A DNA stretch of 9,892 nucleotides from JAJQCI01 sp964388305 (GTDB lineage: Bacteria > Bacillota > Clostridia > Lachnospirales > CAG-274), in contig CAYMAA010000068.1 in the NCBI GenBank assembly GCA_964388305.1, positions 1 through 9,892 on the forward strand. Direction: 5' to 3'. Positions 1 through 6,294 of the stretch are shown piece by piece. Position 1 is the stretch's first letter. Each line of letters starts with the position of its first letter. Under the pieces are notes generated by a model. The model saw only the letters and a program-made list of their open reading frames with translations, did no database searches and was not told the origin of the DNA. The position numbers and the translations under genes were made by a program.

Positions 1-1
1 T

Positions 2-412
2 GATGTTAAGGTAACAATTGGTTCCAAGAAAGTAGTAATTGGAGATAAAACCTATACTATGGATGTTGCACCATACATTCAGCCATCATCAAATTCAACC
101 CTTGTGCCTTTAAGATTTGTCGCTTTGGCAATTTTGGGAGAAGATGTTGACGCCGCCGATACAAGCTCCGTAATCTCATGGGATTCCGCCAATAAAACCG
201 CAACCGTCACGGTTGGAAAAGACGTAATTTCCTTTAAAGCGGGAAGCGGCAATATGACAGTAAACGGCGTTGAAAAAACTATGGAAAACGGCGTTAAGGC
301 GGAAATCACCGATGGCAGAATGTACATACCGTTCAGAGCATTGGGCAAGGCTTTAGGTGTTGATGTGGACTGGGATGCATCAGCAAAAACAGCCATATAT
401 AAAATCAAATAA
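2..412 (+). CDS. Stalk-domain (copper amine oxidase N-terminal-like) protein, C-terminal part
   Basis: This is the 3' end of a gene that enters from the left edge. The frame is open from base 2, and the ATG at 59 is only an internal methionine, because typical domain sequence (VTIGSKKVVIGDKTYT) precedes it. The visible 136 residues form one stalk domain of the copper amine oxidase N-terminal-like family. It has two copies of the hallmark pattern: TLVPLRFVA followed by a tryptophan-aspartate strand (SWDSANKTATV), then MYIPFRALGKALGV followed by DWDASAKTA. In Clostridia such domains often form the end of secreted or cell-surface proteins, where they are thought to be structural or adhesive; no amine oxidase activity is implied. 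The frame ends in TAA at 410-412, just before a strong terminator, so this is the natural C-terminus. The N-terminal part, which would show the main function, lies outside the window. Confidence 0.88.
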   Translation, partial: DVKVTIGSKKVVIGDKTYTMDVAPYIQPSSNSTLVPLRFVALAILGEDVDAADTSSVISWDSANKTATVTVGKDVISFKAGSGNMTVNGVEKTMENGVKAEITDGRMYIPFRALGKALGVDVDWDASAKTAIYKIK

Positions 413-439
413 AACCCGGTGTAAATAAAATCAATACAA

Positions 440-478
440 AAATTCCTCCGTTTTTACAGCGGAGGAATTTCCTTTTTT
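440..478. terminator. Rho-independent terminator, probably bidirectional
   Basis: A perfect 11-bp stem (AAATTCCTCCG at 440-450 with CGGAGGAATTT at 460-470) encloses a 9-base loop. CCTTTTTT follows on the plus strand, which fits the end of the stalk-domain gene 27 bases upstream. On the minus strand the same hairpin is followed by TTTTTG and a T-rich run, so it can also end the aroC-lysA-LUD transcript coming the other way. The remaining bases up to 560 show nothing else I can support. Confidence 0.88.
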
Positions 479-560
479 ACAGCATAACTATGAAGTATGC
501 GCAGCAAAAGCGGAGTATAATATACTTTACTGCCAAACATACATTTTTAAGCGGTATTTG

Positions 561-1193
561 TTAAAAGCCTGCGTCCTCGCCTACAAGAACAACCTTAATT
601 CTGCCCTTAATACGGGAGTATCTGGTAATAACCTCCTGGCAGCAGATTGTACCGTTAAGGCAGTTTCCGCAAACGCCCGTAACGGCGCAGGGATTGTTAA
701 GCCCCAGCCTTAAACAGTTGGGAGCCGCCGCCTCTCCTTTAACACGCTTTATGGCGCTTTCCACATCAGGCTCCGCCTTATTGAGAGATGTTATAAGTAT
801 AACGCTTTCCGGCCCGAAAATATAAGCCGCAACCCTATTGCCGTTTCCGTCAATATTAACAAGCTCGCCCGAATATGTAATTGCATTGGAGCTGCCTATA
901 TAGCAGTCGCAAAACATAGCCTCCTTATAAAATTTTTTGCTTTCCTCGGGAGATTTAATTGTACTTCTGTCCAACACATTATAATTACCGTTTTTTACAG
1001 CGTCAATAAGTCCGGTTTCCTTAATGCTTTCAGAGCCTCCCCAGCTTACACTTGCCCCTTTCGGAATAAGCTCCAAAGCCTTTTTAAGGGCATCCTTCTT
1101 TGTGGCGCAGTAAAACCCCTCCATATTTCTTTTTTCAAGTCCTTTAATAATTCTTGCCGCCAGCTTTTCCTTGTATTCGTCTTTAATTCCCAT
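561..1193 (-). CDS. LUD-domain protein (LutC/YkgG family, 'lactate utilization protein')
   Basis: A complete 210-residue protein that is almost entirely one LUD domain. Supporting motifs are the early WGGSES (51-56), the central GSSNAITYSGELVNIDG (100-116), and a hydrophobic strand followed by the acidic EPDVESAIKR (141-150). The C-terminal part carries a cysteine cluster: C160, C169, C175, C178, C184 and C185, spaced C-x5-C-x2-C-x5-C-C from 169. This is common in small stand-alone clostridial LUD proteins and could bind metal or an Fe-S cluster, but that is inference. The LutABC lactate oxidation system uses a LUD subunit, but no lutA or lutB partner is present, so lactate use should not be assumed. 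The start is supported by AGAGGTGA at 1198-1205, four bases from the ATG. It is the last gene of the aroC-lysA operon, 17 bases after lysA. Its biochemical role is unknown. Confidence 0.85.
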   Translation of the reverse strand: MGIKDEYKEKLAARIIKGLEKRNMEGFYCATKKDALKKALELIPKGASVSWGGSESIKETGLIDAVKNGNYNVLDRSTIKSPEESKKFYKEAMFCDCYIGSSNAITYSGELVNIDGNGNRVAAYIFGPESVILITSLNKAEPDVESAIKRVKGEAAAPNCLRLGLNNPCAVTGVCGNCLNGTICCQEVITRYSRIKGRIKVVLVGEDAGF

Positions 1194-1211
1194 AATATCA
1201 CCTCTAAAAAT

Positions 1212-2474
1212 CTACAAGCTTAATTTAACATAATTTTCCAAAAGCTGTTCAAGTGTATCTCTCTTTCTTGTTAAAACCGCCTGTCCGTTTTCTCTTATAA
1301 ATACTTCAGCCGGTCTTAATCTGTTGTTATAGTTGGAACACATGGAATGACCGTATGCTCCGGCATCTAAAATTCCCAAAACATCACCTGCCTTAATTTC
1401 AGGCAAAAGCCTGTCCTTCGCAATAATATCTCCGCTTTCGCAAATATTCCCCACAACGGTAATTTCCTCTTCATTAACGGGTCTTTCGCTTTTAGCGTAA
1501 ACCTCTATATCATGATGGGAGTCATACATTGCAGGTCTTACAAGCACGTTAAAGCCAACGTCGGTTCCTGCAAATTTATGCCGCCCGTTATGCTTTACGC
1601 AGTGTACATCTGTCAAAAGAACACTGCTCTCGGCGGAAATATATCTGCCCGGCTCTATACGGAATGTAATTTCCTTTCCGTATTCCTTAACAAAGCCTTC
1701 AAAAACCTCATCTAACCATTCGCCGCAGCGTTTAAGGTCAAGCCTTGGCTGCCCCGACTGCTTTTTGTAAGGAATACCAAAGCCGCCGCCCAAATCCACA
1801 AAATCCAAATCATCAAACTGCTTTGCAATGTTAAGAATTGCCTGAGAGCCGTTAACGTATGGGTCTGCTTCCATAAATAACGAACCTATATGCTGATGAA
1901 CCCCCGCAAGCTTAAGCCCGTAGCGTTTAAGCGCTTCCTTAACCTGCGGTATATATTCGGGATTAACGCCAAACTTTGTCTTTTTGCCTGCCGTTACAAC
2001 CTTTTCATGATGCCCTGCGCCAATTCCGCCGTTAAAACGTACGGCAACCCTGCTGTTTGGGCAAACACTCCCGTACTGTTCAAGCTGCTCTATACTGTCC
2101 ACACATACCAAAACGCCTTTTTCCGCCGCAAAAAGCATTTCCTCTCTGCTTACATTGTTTGTTATCATAAAAATATCCTCAGGCTTAAAGCCTGCCGCAA
2201 GCTCGGCGTAAATCTCCCCCGGGCTCATAGCGTCAACGTGCAAGCCCTCGCTTTTAACTATTTGCAAAAACGCAAGGCTTGTGTTTGCCTTTGCGGAAAA
2301 CTGCGCCAAAAAACGGGGATAGCTTACAAGATTTTTCATCTCTCTGCATCTTTCCCTTATAATTCTTTCATTATAAACATATAGCGGACTGCCGTATTCT
2401 TCAATCAGACGGAAAACATCGTTTCCCTGAAAAAAGTTGAAATCATCTGTCACCCTGCCGTTCAATTTATACAT
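1212..2474 (-). CDS. lysA: Diaminopimelate decarboxylase
   Basis: A PLP enzyme that decarboxylates meso-diaminopimelate to L-lysine, the last step of lysine synthesis, in the cytoplasm. The 420-residue length is usual. Visible fold-III (alanine racemase-like) hallmarks, in order: the SAKAN motif with the Schiff-base lysine K62; HQHIGS (193-198); the glycine-rich phosphate-binding LGGGFG (228-233); EPGRY (274-278); the CESGD motif (345-349), whose cysteine and glutamate complete the partner active site in the dimer; and GAYGHSM with SNYN (372-383). The segment RFNGGIGAGHHEKVV (146-160) has glycine where many relatives have N-P, a subtype variation. I chose the ATG at 2474 because AAGGAG (2483-2488) sits eight bases upstream; a GTG at 2483 overlaps that site and is rejected. 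The gene lies 27 bases after aroC and 17 before the LUD gene, so co-transcription is very likely. Confidence 0.95.
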   Translation of the reverse strand: MYKLNGRVTDDFNFFQGNDVFRLIEEYGSPLYVYNERIIRERCREMKNLVSYPRFLAQFSAKANTSLAFLQIVKSEGLHVDAMSPGEIYAELAAGFKPEDIFMITNNVSREEMLFAAEKGVLVCVDSIEQLEQYGSVCPNSRVAVRFNGGIGAGHHEKVVTAGKKTKFGVNPEYIPQVKEALKRYGLKLAGVHQHIGSLFMEADPYVNGSQAILNIAKQFDDLDFVDLGGGFGIPYKKQSGQPRLDLKRCGEWLDEVFEGFVKEYGKEITFRIEPGRYISAESSVLLTDVHCVKHNGRHKFAGTDVGFNVLVRPAMYDSHHDIEVYAKSERPVNEEEITVVGNICESGDIIAKDRLLPEIKAGDVLGILDAGAYGHSMCSNYNNRLRPAEVFIRENGQAVLTRKRDTLEQLLENYVKLSL

Positions 2475-2482
2475 AAAAACCA

Positions 2483-2488
2483 CTCCTT
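2483..2488 (-). promoter_or_regulatory. Ribosome binding site fixing the lysA start
   Basis: AAGGAG on the minus strand lies eight bases before the ATG at 2474. The in-frame GTG at 2483 shares a base with this site and so cannot use it, which removes three residues from the longest reading. Confidence 0.75.
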
Positions 2489-2501
2489 GCCTATTGAAAA
2501 A

Positions 2502-3593
2502 TCATTTGTAAAACTTTTTTACTCCATCTATTCTTGCGCTCATATTTAAAAGCATAAAATCCAAAATTGTTATTGCCGCCATTGCCTCTACCACAACTAC
2601 GGCTCTCGGCACAACAATAGGATCGTGCCTGCCTTTTATAACAATCTGTTCGGGACTGCCCTCTCTGTTAATTGTCCATTGAGGCTTTCCAATGGAGGGT
2701 GTGGGTTTAAATGCCGCTCTGAAAACTATTTCGTCACCGTCACTCATACCTCCCAAAATGCCGCCGCTGTTGTTTGTTTTTTTTGCAGGCTTGCCGTTTT
2801 TAATAATAAAGCTGTCATTATTTTGAGAGCCTTTAAGCAGCGCCGCTCCAAAGCCTGCGCCAAACTCTATGCCCTTTACCGCTCCTATTGAAACTATGGC
2901 TTTTGCAAGGCTTGCGTCAAGCTTATCAAAAACCGTTTCTCCAATGCCGGCAGGTACGCCGTTAATTCTGCACTCAATAACTCCCCCTGCGGAGTCCGTT
3001 TCCTTAACAGCCGTATCCATAAGCTCAGACGCCTCAAAGGCTGCTTCACTATCGGGCATACAAAGCGGATTTTTCATAATTTCTTCTCTGTCAAATGTTT
3101 TTATTTCAATATTTCCAACAGACCTGGTGTAGGCGCAAATGTCTATACCCAACTCTTTAAGCGCCGCCCTTGCAACTGCGCCTGCGGCAACCCTTGCGGA
3201 GGTTTCTCTTGCGGAGGATCTTCCGCCGCCTCTGTAATCTCTAAAGCCATACTTGGCATCAAAGCCAAAATCCGCATGACCCGGTCTGTAAACATTCATA
3301 ATGCTTCCATAATCTCCGCTGCGCTGATCCTCGTTATATAATATGAGAGAAATAGGTGTTCCGGTGGTTTTCCCTTCAAATACTCCCGAAAGTATTTCCA
3401 CCTTATCCCCCTCGCTTCTTTTTGTTCCGTATTTAAAGCCGCCCGGCTTTCTTCTGTCCATATCCTGCTGAATAAGCTCTTCATTTAAGCCTACGCCTGC
3501 GGGGCAGCCGTCAATAACAACACCCAGCGCTTTGCCGTGGCTTTCTCCCCATGTACTTATTTTAAAAATATTTCCAAAAACCGATCCTGCCAT
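2502..3593 (-). CDS. aroC: Chorismate synthase
   Basis: Converts 5-enolpyruvylshikimate 3-phosphate to chorismate, the last step of the shikimate pathway, using reduced FMN without net redox change. The protein has 363 residues, normal for the family. Family signatures are all present: GESHG near the N-terminus (16-20, H19); RPGHADFGFDAKYGFRDYR (103-121, H106), followed by GGGRSSARET (122-131); NNSGGILGGMSDG (274-286); FKPTPSI (295-301); and GRHDP with the helix RAVVVVEAMAA (321-340). The frame stays open upstream to 3719, but the start at 3593 (MAGSVFGN) matches the family N-terminus, has AAAGGA nine bases upstream, and lies downstream of the likely promoter, which falls inside the would-be extension. 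It is the first gene of the operon with lysA and the LUD gene. The family includes bifunctional enzymes with an FMN reductase domain; none is seen here, so flavin must be reduced by another protein. Confidence 0.96.
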   Translation of the reverse strand: MAGSVFGNIFKISTWGESHGKALGVVIDGCPAGVGLNEELIQQDMDRRKPGGFKYGTKRSEGDKVEILSGVFEGKTTGTPISLILYNEDQRSGDYGSIMNVYRPGHADFGFDAKYGFRDYRGGGRSSARETSARVAAGAVARAALKELGIDICAYTRSVGNIEIKTFDREEIMKNPLCMPDSEAAFEASELMDTAVKETDSAGGVIECRINGVPAGIGETVFDKLDASLAKAIVSIGAVKGIEFGAGFGAALLKGSQNNDSFIIKNGKPAKKTNNSGGILGGMSDGDEIVFRAAFKPTPSIGKPQWTINREGSPEQIVIKGRHDPIVVPRAVVVVEAMAAITILDFMLLNMSARIDGVKKFYK

Positions 3594-3602
3594 ATACATC
3601 AT

Positions 3603-3608
3603 TCCTTT
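3603..3608 (-). promoter_or_regulatory. Ribosome binding site fixing the aroC start
   Basis: AAAGGA on the minus strand is nine bases from the ATG at 3593. Two further in-frame ATGs lie directly after the site at zero and three bases, too close for normal initiation, so MAGS is the preferred N-terminus. Confidence 0.65.
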
Positions 3609-3625
3609 AAATTTATGTATTGTAA

Positions 3626-3642
3626 TATTTGCCCTATTTGCC
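3626..3642. repeat. Short tandem direct repeat in the aroC leader
   Basis: TATTTGCC occurs at 3626-3633 and again at 3635-3642, a nine-base period. On the minus strand it reads GGCAAATA twice, inside the predicted aroC 5' leader between the promoter and the ribosome site. It could be a protein or RNA-binding site, or chance in AT-rich DNA. Confidence 0.4.
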
Positions 3643-3663
3643 AAGCATATATTAATTAAAATC

Positions 3664-3692
3664 ATTTTACCAAATTTTATACAATTAATCAA
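3664..3692 (-). promoter_or_regulatory. Candidate sigma-A promoter of the aroC-lysA-LUD operon
   Basis: On the minus strand, TTGATT (3692-3687) and TAAAAT (3669-3664) are separated by exactly 17 bases. Transcription would start near 3657, giving a leader of about 64 bases to the aroC ATG. No terminator-antiterminator or T-box-like structure fits in a leader that short. Its position inside the long upstream open frame argues against the extended aroC start. Confidence 0.6.
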
Positions 3693-3720
3693 TCTGTTTT
3701 TAATAAAAAAACACATCATT

Positions 3721-3760
3721 CCGATTAAAGCTTTGCCTTAAAAAAACACCGGTTAATCGG
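3721..3760. repeat. Inverted repeat in the divergent aroC/phosphate-transporter spacer
   Basis: CCGATTAA (3721-3728) and TTAATCGG (3753-3760) are perfect inverted copies separated by 24 bases. The pair lies between the two divergent promoters, about 30 bases upstream of the aroC -35 box and about 64 upstream of the transporter -35 box. It could be a dyad operator or weak stem. No T-run follows on the plus strand, so a plus-strand terminator is unlikely. The rest of the 308-base spacer holds the two promoters and a tandem repeat, and no gene. Confidence 0.45.
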
Positions 3761-3823
3761 CGGTTGCTTAGCTGCATTTTAACAGGCGCTCTTCTTATTT
3801 TTAATGATGATTTAAAAAAATAC

Positions 3824-3852
3824 TTGTTTTGAGTGTGCATAGATGTTAAAAT
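3824..3852 (+). promoter_or_regulatory. Candidate promoter of the Na+/phosphate cotransporter gene
   Basis: TTGTTT (3824-3829) and TAAAAT (3847-3852) are 17 bases apart, and TG one base before the -10 box makes an extended -10 (TGTTAAAAT). The predicted start near 3859 gives a leader of about 43 bases. I see no tandem TTAACA-type Pho box next to it. Confidence 0.62.
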
Positions 3853-3891
3853 GTATTACAGGCAGTTTTTTGGTTTATAAATTAATTTTTT

Positions 3892-3897
3892 GGAGGG
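3892..3897 (+). promoter_or_regulatory. Ribosome binding site fixing the transporter start
   Basis: GGAGGG lies four bases before the ATG at 3902. The in-frame TTG at 3890 overlaps this site and is rejected, shortening the longest reading by four residues. Confidence 0.75.
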
Positions 3898-3901
3898 TAA
3901 T

Positions 3902-5554
3902 ATGAACTATTTTACAATGCTTGTTACTTTTTTGGGGGGTATCGGTCTGTTTTTGTCCGGTGTTAGCTTAATGTCATCGGGTTTACAAAAGGTTGCAGGC
4001 AATAAAATGCGAAAAATACTGGAAATGCTTACCAAAAACAAGCTTGTGAGCATAGGTGTGGGTACTCTTGTTACGGCAGTAATACAATCCTCTGCGGCAA
4101 CTACCGTTATGGTAATAGGCTTTATTAATGCAGGGCTTTTAAACCTTTCTCAGTCCGTAGGTATTATAATGGGCGCAAATATAGGTACAACCGTTACAGG
4201 CTGGATAGTTTCCGCATCAAGCTGGGGAGCATTTATGCAGCCTGACATTATGGGCCCCATAGCAATAGCCATAGGCGCAATAACAGGCATTTTTGTCAGC
4301 AAGGGCGCTATTAAGAGCATAAGCGAAATTGTTGTGGGTTTTGGTATGCTTTTTATGGGTATAGGCCTTATGAAAACCGGCGCCGAACCCTTAAGCCAAC
4401 TTGAAATGTTTAAGGATATGTTTGTGGAGTTGGGGCAAAACCCGATTTTAGGTATTCTTGCAGGCGCGCTTTCCACGGCGATAATACAATCCTCTTCAGC
4501 CTCGGTAGGTATATTGCAGTCATTGGCTGTTACGGGAGCAGTCACCCTGAACAGTTCCGTATACATACTTATGGGTATGAACATAGGTACCTGCGTAACA
4601 TCTCTCATCTCATCTGTAGGAGCTAACAGAAGCGCAAAAGCCGCCGCCTGCGTACACCTTTTGTTTAACGTAATAGGCTCGCTAATATTCAGCTTAATAG
4701 CATATTTCTACTTTATGTTTTTTGACGGCAGTCTGCATCTTGCTCAGCTTGTTGTTACCGAAACGGTAATTGCTGTTGTTCACACAGGCTTTAACGTGCT
4801 TAATACTGTTTTGTTCTATCCGTTTTCGGGTATTCTTGTAAAGCTTGCCGAAATTATGACAGCTAAATTTAAGGACGATAAGTATGACACAAATCTCGTT
4901 CATTTGGACGACAGACTTTTAAAAACACCGCCCATCGCCATAGAAAACTGTGTTAAAGAGATTGTGAGAATGGGTAAAATAAGCCTTGAAAATCTTACTC
5001 TTGCCTGCGACGCTTTGTTTGATCACGATAAAGAAAAAATTGAAAGTGTAGACAGCCATGAAAGCGGTATAGATATGCTGCAAACAGCCATTACAAAATA
5101 TATGGTAAAGCTATGCAACTCCAAAAGCATAAGCTCGGAAGAAAATAAGGTTGTAACGGCGCTTTTCCATACGGTTAACGATATGGAAAGAATAGGCGAC
5201 TACAGCGAAAATGTTGTGGAATCCGCTCAGTTTATGATAAAAGAGGGTTTGGAATTTAACGAGGTTCAAATCCACGAGTTAAGAAAAATGTGCGACAAAT
5301 CCATTGACTGCGTTACCCATGCCCTTAATGCGTTGGAACACAACGATTACCCCAGTGTGGAAAAAACAATCAAGGAAGAGCAAACCCTTGATGACTTGGA
5401 GGCCCGTTACAGAAAAAGACACATTGAAAGACTTGCCGCCAATGATGTTGACCCTACAACAGGCGTAAGCTATTTGGACACATTAACCAATTTGGAAAGA
5501 GTCGGCGACCATGCCTTAAATGTCGCTCAGGTAGTAATGAAAAGATTTTTATAA
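3902..5554 (+). CDS. Na+/phosphate cotransporter family protein with C-terminal PhoU-like domain
   Basis: A 550-residue inner-membrane protein of the NptA/PNaS type, predicted to couple phosphate movement to sodium. The membrane part (about 1-315) contains the two inverted Na/Pi-cotransporter repeats, each with the signature QSS: QSSAATT (62-68) followed by MGANIGTTVTG (90-100), and QSSSAS (196-201) followed by MGMNIGTCVTS (224-234). The cytoplasmic part (about 340-550) is a PhoU-like helical domain with the paired metal-binding motif E-x3-D-x3-N: ERIGDYSEN (429-437) and ERVGDHALN (532-540). The transporter-PhoU fusion is a common bacterial form; the PhoU part probably senses or gates transport. 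The gene has its own promoter and a terminator right after the stop, so it is probably monocistronic. No pst, phoR or phoP genes are near. Net direction of phosphate transport in vivo, uptake or efflux, cannot be read from sequence. Confidence 0.92.
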   Translation: MNYFTMLVTFLGGIGLFLSGVSLMSSGLQKVAGNKMRKILEMLTKNKLVSIGVGTLVTAVIQSSAATTVMVIGFINAGLLNLSQSVGIIMGANIGTTVTGWIVSASSWGAFMQPDIMGPIAIAIGAITGIFVSKGAIKSISEIVVGFGMLFMGIGLMKTGAEPLSQLEMFKDMFVELGQNPILGILAGALSTAIIQSSSASVGILQSLAVTGAVTLNSSVYILMGMNIGTCVTSLISSVGANRSAKAAACVHLLFNVIGSLIFSLIAYFYFMFFDGSLHLAQLVVTETVIAVVHTGFNVLNTVLFYPFSGILVKLAEIMTAKFKDDKYDTNLVHLDDRLLKTPPIAIENCVKEIVRMGKISLENLTLACDALFDHDKEKIESVDSHESGIDMLQTAITKYMVKLCNSKSISSEENKVVTALFHTVNDMERIGDYSENVVESAQFMIKEGLEFNEVQIHELRKMCDKSIDCVTHALNALEHNDYPSVEKTIKEEQTLDDLEARYRKRHIERLAANDVDPTTGVSYLDTLTNLERVGDHALNVAQVVMKRFL

Positions 5555-5597
5555 TACAAAACAGCCCCCTCCAAAACAACGGAGGGGGTTGTATTAT
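5551..5597. terminator. Compound hairpin terminator between convergent genes
   Basis: An inner 8-bp GC-rich stem (CCCCCTCC at 5565-5572 with GGAGGGGG at 5581-5588) is closed by a perfect outer 9-bp stem (ATAATACAA at 5551-5559 with TTGTATTAT at 5589-5597), with a five-base bulge on one side. It begins at the last codons of the transporter gene and ends four bases before the araD stop, so it probably serves both. Neither side has a clean T-run, so it is weaker in form than the hairpin at 440-478. Confidence 0.72.
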
Positions 5598-5600
5598 TGT

Positions 5601-6293
5601 TTAGTTTTGTCCGTAATAGGCATTCGGCCCGTGTTTTCTTAAATAATGCTTATCAAGCAGCTCCTGCTGCATAGGCTTTATGCTTGGGCAAAGCATTTGA
5701 GCGTGCCAGTTCATAAAAGCAACCTCTTCCAGCACAACCGCATTATGTACCGCATTTTCGGGAGAGGTTCCCCATGTAAAAGGCCCGTGGCTGTGTACCA
5801 GAACAGCCGGTATTTCCATAGGGTCATTATCCCCAAAGGTTTCAATAATAACATTGCCCGTTTCAAGCTCGTAGCTGCCCCCTATCTCTTCGGGGGTCAT
5901 CTTTCTTGTACAGGGAATTTCACCGTAAAAATAATCTCCCTGTGTAGTACCCAGCGGAATAATGCCCTGCCCCGCCTGCGCAAAGGCGGTTGCCCAGCGG
6001 CTGTGAGTATGCACTATGCCGCCAATTTCCTTATATCTGTTATAAAGCGCCAAATGAGTAGGGGTATCGCTGGAGGGTTTATACCTGCCCTCAACCCTCT
6101 CCCCTGTTTTAAGGTCTACCACAACCATATCCTCAGCTTTCATATCCTCGTATTCCACACCGGAGGGTTTTATAACCATAAGGTTTTTTTCTCTGTCCAC
6201 ACCGCTTACATTTCCCCATGTAAATGTAATAAGCTTATATTTGGGAAGCAGAAGATTAGCCTCCAAAACCTGTTTTTTTAAATTTTTAAGCAT
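5601..6293 (-). CDS. araD: L-ribulose-5-phosphate 4-epimerase
   Basis: A zinc-dependent class II aldolase-family enzyme that interconverts L-ribulose 5-phosphate and D-xylulose 5-phosphate, feeding L-arabinose into the pentose phosphate pathway. At 230 residues it is very close to E. coli AraD (231), which I recognise along its whole length. Key residues are in place: TWGNVS with N28, K42 in IKPSG, SSDTPTH with D76, zinc ligands H95 and H97 (HTHSRW) and H169 (HSHGPF), D120 in the GDYFYG segment, and the C-terminal AYYGQ tyrosines. These point to AraD rather than the related fuculose- or rhamnulose-phosphate aldolases. The ATG at 6293 has GAGGTGA (6300-6306) six bases upstream. That site lies within the last codons of the kinase gene, whose TAA is one base before this ATG, so translation of the two is probably coupled. 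Confidence 0.95.
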   Translation of the reverse strand: MLKNLKKQVLEANLLLPKYKLITFTWGNVSGVDREKNLMVIKPSGVEYEDMKAEDMVVVDLKTGERVEGRYKPSSDTPTHLALYNRYKEIGGIVHTHSRWATAFAQAGQGIIPLGTTQGDYFYGEIPCTRKMTPEEIGGSYELETGNVIIETFGDNDPMEIPAVLVHSHGPFTWGTSPENAVHNAVVLEEVAFMNWHAQMLCPSIKPMQQELLDKHYLRKHGPNAYYGQN

Positions 6294-6294
6294 T

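Noticed and set aside
79..408. Minus-strand open frame of 109 codons opposite the stalk-domain gene
   Set aside because: It mirrors a well-recognised domain on the plus strand, has no ribosome site I can see and no recognisable protein features.
492..527. Short inverted repeat AAGTAT/ATACTT downstream of the LUD gene
   Set aside because: Six AT-rich base pairs around a long unpaired interior are expected by chance, and no T-run follows; the hairpin at 440-478 explains termination better.
1890..2384. Plus-strand open frame of 164 codons opposite lysA
   Set aside because: It lies wholly inside a clear lysA gene on the other strand, with low-complexity composition rich in Lys, Cys and Asn typical of an antisense shadow.
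3593..3657. Riboswitch or T-box in the aroC leader
   Set aside because: With the predicted start near 3657 the leader is only about 64 bases, and no T-box sequence, anti-terminator or recognised aptamer core is seen.
3594..3719. Open frame extending chorismate synthase by 42 residues at the N-terminus
   Set aside because: The extension resembles no chorismate synthase, contains the best promoter match, and the ATG at 3593 has the better-spaced ribosome site and the family N-terminus.
3779..3784. TTAACA as a possible Pho box for the phosphate transporter
   Set aside because: Pho boxes of this type are tandem; only a single copy is found here, far from the -35 box, with no second copy at the right spacing.
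5646..6281. Plus-strand open frame of 211 codons opposite araD
   Set aside because: It covers nearly all of a textbook araD in antisense, and the translation has no family features.
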